From IMG/VR virus record IMGVR_UViG_3300028569_000016, positions 41,877 through 105,876 of that record: DNA of 64,000 nt. One strand, written 5' to 3'. This document shows, piece by piece, positions 57,664 through 64,000 of the stretch. The position numbers and the translations under genes are program-made. The first letter of the stretch is position 1; the number at the start of each line of letters is the position of its first letter. The stretch is from a virus. The notes under the pieces were generated by a model. That model saw only the letters and a list, made by a program, of their open reading frames with translations. It did not search any database and was not told the origin of the DNA.

Positions 57664-60600
57664 TTAAATCAGACACGCGCCACCAGCACAACTAATTTCT
57701 TCTATTCCTACGGTATTATCCTCGTCCTCAAATAGTTGTGTATAATCTACTTTTGAGAAACTTTCGTACAAATCACAATATAACTTCCAATTATAAACAT
57801 CCTTCATGCAGTATGTCAATCTTTTAACATCTCCCTCAAAATATTTACCAGCAAAATTTTTCATTTTAGTTATAAATCTAAGCTTATCTTCGCTATCATT
57901 ATCTTTGGCTTGATTCAGGTTAACGTAATCACAAGCTGCCCAGAGGTTATTATTGAATGCATTTAGTCCTAACTCTATTAGTCCGGAACACCATAAAGCA
58001 GCATCTCCGTACTCTTTTACAACCTCTCTACTGGTATAGACAGTAGTAAATGGAGCTTGAGTATAGTCTTTGTCCCCACTTTGTGGAATTAAGCTTATAC
58101 CAGCAAAAAATTTCCTATTATCATAGATATATTTTATTACTGAATTCCATTCATCTGGTTTAACGGTAACGGTATTGCTCACATTATGACTCAAATAAGA
58201 TTGTGTGCATAATGACCTATTTTTACCAGAATATACCCAGTTTTTTTGGGTTTCTTTTACTATTGATAACATTTCTACTGCTGGTAACTGATTCCTTAGT
58301 TTAGCGCCATCTGGTACCTCTATAGGAAACTTAATGACCTCATCAGTATTGTTAGCAGACCATGAGGACTTCTCACAGGCCTGCGGGTTTACTTTTTTGA
58401 AGTGTTGGTATGGGGCCTCTAAAATATTCGCCTGTACGTGTCTTATATAGCGTTTAGCGTGGTGTGGGTGTATACCAGAGCTTGTGCCTAACATACTACT
58501 GCTCGTACCTTCTGGCTTTAAACAGGTTACTCTGGCCGCTTGATTGATGCCAATTTTTTTAGCAATTTGTTTATTGGTTTCCACGGCTATTTGAGCACCC
58601 TGCTTTAGTACTTTTTCCGTTAGGATAATATCATGTTTTTCCATGATTCCTGTTAGAGATACTCCTAAAAGTGCCTCTCTTTCAAAGATTTTGCAACTAA
58701 TTTTACCGAGATAATCTAGTTTAGTAAAACCAGCCTGTAAAGTGCCTATGATAGCAGCAGCCTTGCATCTCTCGTAGAAATCAGCCTCATCTATTACAGA
58801 AGAGCAATTTACTGTGGATAGATTGCAACCCTGCCAACCAGACTTACCGGACTCTTCGTCTACAGGCCACATGCCGACCTCTACGCAGTTATGAACATAA
58901 ACGCCGTCGTTATCGAAGGCGTGAATATCTTCGACTGTGCAATCGTATACATCTAATTCCCCAACTATAGTTTTATTAATAAGCGTATCGACGAAGTTAG
59001 TTCTATTTGGCATTCTTTGATAGTTATTAACTATTGTTTGAATTTTTTGAGCTTTGTCAATATTCTTAATAGGAACGTATTTTGAAAATCTGACTATATT
59101 ATCGCTGCTAATCACTAGTTCATGAGATGCTTGGCAGAAATAGCTTTTTGTTCCACCGTTGCCGTCTGGCATCGCCCTGTCACCTTCTAATCTACGATTT
59201 TTGTAAATCTTAGAATAAATGCCTAAAGAATTAAGTGCTATTTGTAGATTTTGCAAATTTTCTAATTGAATAGATGATATTCTTAAAGAAGATCCTTTAA
59301 TATTATTCACAAGCACTGTTCCATCGGCATCAAAATATCCAGCAATCAAACCAGAAATATGATTCCACGAACCGCAAATAGATTTTTTACTTACTCTTTT
59401 GGATGTCCCGACCATACAATCATGCTTTGTTGCGAATTCCATTAACTTTTTGGATTCTATAGAACTATAAACAGCGATAGAGTTTTGTTCCTGTTTATTA
59501 TGGTTATTGATAAAACCAACATCTGATAGCATTTGATATGCTTCTGTTCTGTATTGTTCTTTAGATTCTCCCCACCATTTTAATTGCGCTGAATTTTTAC
59601 TATTGTTTCCATCTCCTAAGAATAAACCTAGTAAATACCCCTTTTCCCAATCCCTATCAGATTGATTCAATTTTGCTATTCCATTAGTAACTCCTATATG
59701 ATTATTAATAACTACATTTTCGCCAAAACTAATATCCTTAGCTTCTTTCCAGCCAGTTTTTGTCATTATCTTGTGATTAGGAGTTACTTTTAATGATCTA
59801 CCAGACTTAAATTGTAGTTCGATTACTTGTTTTGTGCCAGTTTTCCAAAAACCCTTATAGCTAGGATATGATACTCCATCAACGATAGCATTAAACGGCT
59901 TGTCAACAAGTTCAGAAACCATCTGTATCCCACTATCTGTTACTACTGTGGAATCGGCTACTACACAAGGATTAAAGGTCATTTCTGTGGAATCGCTCCA
60001 AATAAATCCCGGCTCACCAAATTCTTTGACACTAGCCATTAGTTTTTCAAATTGCTCTAATGACGTATCGTCTTTAAGTAGTAGTGCTGAGTTATTACTT
60101 CTTGCTCTTTGTGGATTATTTATGTACCAATTGCCTGTTTTAGCCTTTGCCATCTCCTCGTCATCAGCACTAAAAAGAGCCAAAGACGCGCTTCTACGAA
60201 CGCCGCCGGACAATACAGCATCACTACTATGCATAATAATGTCGTAGGCATCGATTGGCCTTAATTTTTTCTGACCTTTAGCTATACAATTATCTAGTAA
60301 TACTCGGATTTTTTCAAGACCATTTTGTAGCGGCTCAAAACCAGGAGCTTTACCAACTCCAGAACTTAAAGAAGATCCTTTTTTGCGTATATTGGAATAA
60401 TCAAATATAACATGGGCATTCTTATATTCCTTAAATTCTTCTATTGGTTTACTAAAATATGAGCTTAATAGTACCCCAAGAGCATCTGCCCACCCCTCAA
60501 TACTGTCTTCTACAAAATATTTTGTTACATTTTCGGACGTTAGATTGTGTTCTAGGGTAGGTAGTTTTGCAATGTGGTGTTTTTGTACACTAAATCCTGT

Positions 60601-60936
60601 GCCACTGCCGCACAAAAGTAGCCAAAAACACTCTTGGAAAAACCTTAGTCTATCACAATAAGAGCTGGTACAATTATAAATTTTAGCATGTCTTTTCGTA
60701 ATAGGTTCTCCGCCGAACTGTAAAGCTCTTTGACTGCCGAGCACCTTTTTCTTGTACATTATATCATAAGCCCAATCAATATCAGCCGTAATATTTTTGT
60801 CAGCATATGCCGTATGCATCATATTCCTAACTCTGTCAACAGCCTCTTTCCACGTTTCTCTTCTGTTTTGGTCTTCTATCCAACGAGCATATTTGCTAAC
60901 AAAAGTATAATTCTGCAATTCTTGAAGTGCTGACAT
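57664..60936 (-). CDS. Adenosylcobalamin-dependent ribonucleotide reductase with intein
   Basis: 1,090 residues; without the 360-residue intein the extein is 730 residues, matching monomeric class II (NrdJ-type) reductases. Extein motifs: LGSQRALQFGG, NCTSSYC, WLLLCGSGTGFSVQ, LSGGVRRSASLALF, FNP and CVEVGMWP either side of the intein, GCNLSTVNCSS, VSLTGIMEKHDI, TCLKPEGTSSSMLGTSSGIHPHHAKRY, and C-terminal redox Cys in SCAGGACLI. It reduces ribonucleoside triphosphates to dNTPs using B12. A strong promoter and AAGGAG ribosome site precede it. Needs host-supplied cobalamin and thioredoxin. Confidence 0.92.
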   Translation of the reverse strand: MSALQELQNYTFVSKYARWIEDQNRRETWKEAVDRVRNMMHTAYADKNITADIDWAYDIMYKKKVLGSQRALQFGGEPITKRHAKIYNCTSSYCDRLRFFQECFWLLLCGSGTGFSVQKHHIAKLPTLEHNLTSENVTKYFVEDSIEGWADALGVLLSSYFSKPIEEFKEYKNAHVIFDYSNIRKKGSSLSSGVGKAPGFEPLQNGLEKIRVLLDNCIAKGQKKLRPIDAYDIIMHSSDAVLSGGVRRSASLALFSADDEEMAKAKTGNWYINNPQRARSNNSALLLKDDTSLEQFEKLMASVKEFGEPGFIWSDSTEMTFNPCVVADSTVVTDSGIQMVSELVDKPFNAIVDGVSYPSYKGFWKTGTKQVIELQFKSGRSLKVTPNHKIMTKTGWKEAKDISFGENVVINNHIGVTNGIAKLNQSDRDWEKGYLLGLFLGDGNNSKNSAQLKWWGESKEQYRTEAYQMLSDVGFINNHNKQEQNSIAVYSSIESKKLMEFATKHDCMVGTSKRVSKKSICGSWNHISGLIAGYFDADGTVLVNNIKGSSLRISSIQLENLQNLQIALNSLGIYSKIYKNRRLEGDRAMPDGNGGTKSYFCQASHELVISSDNIVRFSKYVPIKNIDKAQKIQTIVNNYQRMPNRTNFVDTLINKTIVGELDVYDCTVEDIHAFDNDGVYVHNCVEVGMWPVDEESGKSGWQGCNLSTVNCSSVIDEADFYERCKAAAIIGTLQAGFTKLDYLGKISCKIFEREALLGVSLTGIMEKHDIILTEKVLKQGAQIAVETNKQIAKKIGINQAARVTCLKPEGTSSSMLGTSSGIHPHHAKRYIRHVQANILEAPYQHFKKVNPQACEKSSWSANNTDEVIKFPIEVPDGAKLRNQLPAVEMLSIVKETQKNWVYSGKNRSLCTQSYLSHNVSNTVTVKPDEWNSVIKYIYDNRKFFAGISLIPQSGDKDYTQAPFTTVYTSREVVKEYGDAALWCSGLIELGLNAFNNNLWAACDYVNLNQAKDNDSEDKLRFITKMKNFAGKYFEGDVKRLTYCMKDVYNWKLYCDLYESFSKVDYTQLFEDEDNTVGIEEISCAGGACLI
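58888..59967 (-). mobile_element. Intein with LAGLIDADG endonuclease in the reductase
   Basis: 360 residues (324-683) from CVVADSTVVTDSG to GVYVHN, followed by Cys. Splicing features: Cys1, TPNH block (residues 62-65 of the intein), penultimate His-Asn and +1 Cys. Endonuclease blocks: YLLGLFLGDG at 111-120 and LIAGYFDADG at 207-216, both with the catalytic Asp. All elements look intact, so the intein should splice and could home. The insertion site is inside NP|CVE, the active-site strand of the reductase. Confidence 0.92.
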
Positions 60937-60981
60937 CTGTGCTCCTTAGATTATATTGACTGTTGTCCGAATGATAAAACT

Positions 60982-61010
60982 TTTATATTAGAAAAAGTTA
61001 TATATGTCAA
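60982..61010 (-). promoter_or_regulatory. Sigma70 promoter of the reductase operon
   Basis: On the minus strand TTGACA (61005-61010), 17-base spacer, TATAAA (60982-60987), about 45 bases before the reductase ATG. Probably drives reductase, phoH and the overlapping genes downstream. Confidence 0.85.
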
Positions 61011-61055
61011 TTTTTTAGCTCTGTGTAAAAGATTATGATTACATTTTATGACTTA

Positions 61056-61523
61056 CTATACACCATCAACGATATTTTTTATCCAAGACATATCTGGATC
61101 TATTCTAACTATTTCAATACCTGTTTGCTCTACAAACTTATCAAATCTGTCTTTGGCTTCTTGATCAAAAAGGACTGTGCCGTGGCTATTTGACATCACA
61201 ACTTTACCCACCCCCTCCTGCCATAAGGACATTATACAATCATTACAACTTTGTCCAGTTATATAAGCTATTCCGTTATCTGGGCGAATTGTACAATTAG
61301 ATAGAGCATTACGCTCTGCGTGTATCATCCAATGATATTTTTCTGGTCTTGTTATCGGCAATAGCTTGTCGTCCATACCTCTAGGAAATCCATTATATCC
61401 GACTCCAAGTATACGATTTTGTTGATCTGTTATGATACATCCGTGTTGAGTATGTATATCATGGCTACGCTGAGAAACAACTTTAGCTAATCCTAAAAAA
61501 TAATGATTCCAAGAAGGTCTCAT
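61056..61523 (-). CDS. dCMP deaminase
   Basis: 155 residues from ATG 61523, which has AGGA just upstream and a promoter further up; the longer ORF (to 61652) would have its N-terminus across that promoter. MRPSWNHYFLGLAKVVSQRS is the usual family start. Zinc ligands: MIHAERNAL (His with catalytic Glu) and SCNDC, where Ser replaces the common Pro of PCxxC. It makes dUMP for thymidylate synthesis and complements the reductase. Confidence 0.88.
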   Translation of the reverse strand: MRPSWNHYFLGLAKVVSQRSHDIHTQHGCIITDQQNRILGVGYNGFPRGMDDKLLPITRPEKYHWMIHAERNALSNCTIRPDNGIAYITGQSCNDCIMSLWQEGVGKVVMSNSHGTVLFDQEAKDRFDKFVEQTGIEIVRIDPDMSWIKNIVDGV

Positions 61524-61557
61524 AGTATCCTGTGTTTTTTGTGTGGCTTGATACTGT

Positions 61558-61586
61558 ATTGTATCTCGTGTCTTCTGCTGTGTCAA
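61558..61586 (-). promoter_or_regulatory. Sigma70 promoter of the dCMP deaminase gene
   Basis: On the minus strand TTGACA (61581-61586), 17-base spacer, TACAAT (61558-61563), 35 bases before the ATG at 61523. Its position supports that start codon. Confidence 0.85.
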
Positions 61587-61612
61587 GAGAGTCATTCCGA
61601 TACTTGGGCATA

Positions 61613-61759
61613 TTATAGAATAATAAAGTCCATAGGTTGATCTAATATACACTCAAGCATTGAGTCGTCAGAACTACCACTTTTATTTCGTATTTGATCT
61701 TCGAGCCAATGTCCAATAACCACCTCTTTTTTAATGTTGGTTGTTTTAATTTTAGGCAA
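61613..61759 (-). other. Small ORF or 3' gene fragment at a possible junction
   Basis: A 48-codon minus-strand frame, reading IKKEVVIGHWLEDQIRN then SGSSDDSMLECILDQPMDFIIL and a TAA at 61613-61615. It has no ATG; the only start would be a TTG at 61759 that lies inside the opposing metallophosphatase gene. It looks like the tail of a phage protein whose front is missing beyond about 61,735. Confidence 0.4.
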
Positions 61760-62195
61760 TCATGATGGTCCTGCTGAAGTTCTTTCGCATTTATTGGGCA
61801 TAGATTTTCTGGAGGAGTATGTATTTGAGAGCGGGAATAAGAAAATTTTGGCTTTACACGGTGATAGATTTGACAGCGTTATAACAGACAGACCAATATT
61901 GGTCTATTTTGCGGACAAAATATACAAATTTATTCAAAAAATAGACAAAAGTTTTTATTTAGCTAAGCTTGCCAAGAAAAGCAGCAAGACTTTTTTAAGA
62001 AATGCAGAAATTATAGAGAAAAAATCAACTGATTATATGAGAAAAATTGGCTGCGACATAGTTTGTTGTGGTCATGTGCATTATGCGACTGCAAAACCGC
62101 ATACGGGTTACTATAATAGTGGAAGTTGGACCGAACTTCCTTGTAATTATCTTGTTGTAAAGGATGGAAAAATAGATTTATTTAATTTTTTCTAG
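61734..62195 (+). pseudogene. N-terminally truncated LpxH-like metallophosphatase
   Basis: 153 residues. Metal-site blocks GNHD (8-11), LALHGDRFD (about 40-48) and CCGHVHY (about 117-123) match UDP-2,3-diacylglucosamine hydrolase-type phosphatases. The first third of the family, with the DxH and GDxxD motifs, is missing: upstream of the ATG the frame has only 13 unrelated codons before a stop. In full-length relatives the GNHD block lies about 80 residues in. So either a truncated gene or one cut by a join at ~61,735. Without the DxH site it should be inactive. Confidence 0.7.
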
Positions 62196-62203
62196 TTTAG
62201 TCT

Positions 62204-62287
62204 ATGAAACATAGAGAAGAAATAACATCGATTTTCATAATTTTTGCATCTTTTGTTGTTGGGTGTGTTTTAGGGACTATATTTTGA
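62204..62287 (+). CDS. Microprotein with one membrane segment, 27 aa
   Basis: MKHREEITS followed by a 17-residue hydrophobic stretch (IFIIFASFVVGCVLGTIF). Eight bases after the metallophosphatase gene and three before the next ORF, so probably one transcript. No clear ribosome site; may be chance. Confidence 0.35.
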   Translation: MKHREEITSIFIIFASFVVGCVLGTIF

Positions 62288-62289
62288 TT

Positions 62290-62433
62290 ATGAATGAATT
62301 TGAAATCAAAAATAAGATTGATGATATGAGAAATTACATTATTTCCGAGTATTGTTGTGTAGATCAAGCTAAAGAATTGCACGAAGAGATTAAAAAATAC
62401 GAAAAAATGCTCGAAAATTTGAAAAAATCTTAG
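62290..62433 (+). CDS. Small coiled-coil protein, 47 aa
   Basis: MNEFEIKNKIDDMRNYIIS then CCVDQAKELHEEIKKYEKMLENLKKS: amphipathic with heptad pattern, so likely a helical hairpin. It follows the 62204 ORF by two bases. Opposite-strand reading here is a shadow. Unknown function. Confidence 0.5.
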   Translation: MNEFEIKNKIDDMRNYIISEYCCVDQAKELHEEIKKYEKMLENLKKS

Positions 62434-62438
62434 TATTT

Positions 62439-64000
62439 TCAAATAATTCTTCTTAAATAATCATCGTGAAGAGCGTTGGGGTCTAATTTTAGTCTTTTAG
62501 CAATCTTATAAATATCTTCTTTGTTATGAGAACAAATTTGAAGGTGTTTTAATGTATTTTTGATGTATTCTATTTTTATTTCGTTCAGTATGCAGTAGAC
62601 ATTTATCATTCTTTCGTGCATGTATGAGCCGAGATCACAGTCCTTAAACATTGATGATATTCCATAGAACCAATTATTGAACTTTTCAAGAATATCGTTT
62701 CTTAATATAAAGTTTGTAGTACAGTACCAAAATTTTTCTTCATATATTTTCGAGGTATTTATATTATATTTTTTAAAAAAAATATCAAGCCAAGGTGTTG
62801 ATTTAGAGAACATTGGATCATCTATCAGTTCTACAAAATAAGAGCAAACATCTGCATTTGAAATAGCTTTTAGGTTTTTTTCATGAAAGTCTTGAGACAG
62901 TTCAACATCATATTCCAACAAACAGCAATGTTTCTTCTTAGAAAGACCGTTTTTAGACACAGCATACCAAGCTGTGAAGCTGCACAGCTTCGGATAGTTT
63001 TCTATGTTGTGCTCCAGCCTATTGCAGATAATAACATTTTCCACATCTTCAATTAAATTAGTTGGTTTATTTCCCACGAACATAAATTTGTAATTAGGGA
63101 GTGCAGAAAATTTGTTTTTTTGCAAAGAATCTATGATTATATCTTGATCGTGACATACAATAAAATAATCAATGCCCTCAGAAACGTTTAGTTGTATGTT
63201 GACTTTTGTAAAGTTATCTATTATATATTTTTTCCCATTTCCTTTTCTTTTTGCTTTTTCAATAACTCTTTCTTCTATCACTTTTATTAAATTTTCAATT
63301 GATACTTCTCCATTAAATTCAAAATATATGTCTTTAGTTTGATCGCATTTATGGTCTGTGTATATGTTGTCTTTGAATGTAATTACTTTGTTGTTGACAT
63401 ACAAGTTTTCTAACACAACATATGGACATGGATCTTCTTGGGAAAAAAGCACGAAGTAGTCCATTAGCTTATAGTAGACAAATGGAAGTTGTACTACTGG
63501 GACGTGGTACAGGTTGTCTATCTTTGCAAAGAATTCCTCTTCTCCTCCTACCCATAAAAAATTGTATTTTGGATATAATTTTGAGACTTCTGCAAAGAGA
63601 TGCGGGTTCTTTCTGGCTTCAGTTTGTCCGCACACTCCTATTGTTATCTTAGAGAGATCCATTTCTCCCTTGTGATTTGAAACTTTGGGTAATTCTTTTC
63701 CAAACTCTTCGTCTATTAGTTTTAGAGTTTCTTCCAAAAATATTGGGGGCTGAATTTCTGGCTTATGGTTGTATTTACTCTTGAATTCCTCTTGAATTCT
63801 TTCAGATACAACATAGGTCGGCAATAAGTCGTATCTTCCATATACATCTGCTATTTCATGACTGTGCGTAATTACATTAGGATTTTTTAGTTTGATGAAA
63901 TCAATGAATATGCCTCTGATCGAGTTCAGATAGAAAGCCTTGGGTTTGATTTTTTCGTAGATATAACAGAGAAGCAACAAATCTTGTTCATATGAGATTA
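62439..64000 (-). CDS. Two-domain glycosyltransferase (5' partial)
   Basis: Open to the window edge, 519 residues visible; an internal TTG at 63980 is not the natural start. Residues up to about 275 look like a GT-B protein: THSHEIADVYGRYD, ITIGVCGQTEARKNPHLFAEV (donor-domain start), FVLFSQEDPCPYVVLENLYV (EX-type loop with PxPxxVLE). The C-terminal 240 residues (IDYFIVCHDQDIIIDSLQ, KHCCLLEYDVELSQDF) look like a second, GT-A-like transferase with a D-x-E site. It points toward the truncated phosphatase gene (convergent). Confidence 0.65.
   Translation of the reverse strand, partial: ISYEQDLLLLCYIYEKIKPKAFYLNSIRGIFIDFIKLKNPNVITHSHEIADVYGRYDLLPTYVVSERIQEEFKSKYNHKPEIQPPIFLEETLKLIDEEFGKELPKVSNHKGEMDLSKITIGVCGQTEARKNPHLFAEVSKLYPKYNFLWVGGEEEFFAKIDNLYHVPVVQLPFVYYKLMDYFVLFSQEDPCPYVVLENLYVNNKVITFKDNIYTDHKCDQTKDIYFEFNGEVSIENLIKVIEERVIEKAKRKGNGKKYIIDNFTKVNIQLNVSEGIDYFIVCHDQDIIIDSLQKNKFSALPNYKFMFVGNKPTNLIEDVENVIICNRLEHNIENYPKLCSFTAWYAVSKNGLSKKKHCCLLEYDVELSQDFHEKNLKAISNADVCSYFVELIDDPMFSKSTPWLDIFFKKYNINTSKIYEEKFWYCTTNFILRNDILEKFNNWFYGISSMFKDCDLGSYMHERMINVYCILNEIKIEYIKNTLKHLQICSHNKEDIYKIAKRLKLDPNALHDDYLRRII

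Noticed and set aside
60937-61055. Cobalamin riboswitch before the B12-dependent reductase
   Set aside because: Only about 120 bases are available and the promoter lies within them; transcribed leader of about 40 bases is too short for a B12 riboswitch.
62197-62442. 81-aa minus-strand ORF rich in Phe
   Set aside because: It is the shadow of two plus-strand small ORFs; its Phe richness is the complement of their Lys/Glu codons.
1-64000. tRNA genes or a CRISPR array
   Set aside because: No cloverleaf-like intergenic sequence or regularly spaced direct repeat was noticed by eye; intergenic space is too small for most. A tRNA scan could still find one.

Overview
The window looks like most of a structural module and most of a replication module from a large, AT-rich tailed bacteriophage (Caudoviricetes). 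Supporting signs are densely packed genes, many of them joined by 4-base ATGA overlaps, a giant tape measure protein, tail tube paralogues, and a phage-type replisome (DnaB, DnaG, DnaE pieces, RecA, SSB, dNMP kinase, dCMP deaminase, B12-dependent ribonucleotide reductase, PhoH). I see no tail sheath or baseplate wedge genes in the tail block, so a long-tailed siphovirus is more likely than a myovirus. The host cannot be named. Near-consensus sigma70 promoters suggest transcription by a bacterial RNA polymerase, and SprB-like repeats in one tail protein are a weak hint of Bacteroidota-like surroundings.

Layout, plus strand, 1-36.6 kb: tail-fibre and adhesin genes with a GC-rich 1.09-kb cassette present twice (1-4.5 kb); neck or head-tail connector candidates (4.5-7.2 kb); two tail tube paralogues (7.2-9.1 kb); three small genes where tail assembly chaperones usually lie (9.1-11.3 kb); a terminator hairpin; a 5,853-residue tape measure protein (11.4-29.0 kb); then four distal tail or hub proteins (29.0-36.6 kb). 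The tape measure carries apparent enzyme-like domains (two ADP-ribosyltransferase-like, one HAD phosphatase-like, one J-like) separated by reiterated Gly-Gly/Phe linker motifs. This is the most unusual object in the window.

Layout, minus strand, 36.6-61.5 kb (transcribed right to left): dCMP deaminase, ribonucleotide reductase with an intein, PhoH, HNH nuclease, small Zn-ribbon and HTH proteins, RecA, nucleases, DnaB helicase, DnaG primase, dNMP kinase, a Cas4/RecB-like nuclease, then DNA polymerase III alpha divided into three separate ORFs with a DnaQ-like exonuclease gene between them, SSB, a glycosyltransferase and nucleotidyltransferase-like cluster, and finally a nuclease, an annealing protein candidate and a Zn-ribbon protein. 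Three strong minus-strand promoters lie before the deaminase, the reductase and ssb, and a hairpin terminator follows ssb.

Layout, 61.6-64.0 kb: the organisation changes abruptly. An N-terminally truncated LpxH-like metallophosphatase faces a small minus-strand ORF across about 61,735, followed by two microproteins and a large two-domain glycosyltransferase that runs off the window. This may be a recombination boundary or an assembly join.

Together the genes describe a phage that makes its own deoxynucleotides, replicates with a bacterial-type polymerase III core, recombines through RecA and an annealing protein, and builds a long tail whose tape measure may carry effector domains.
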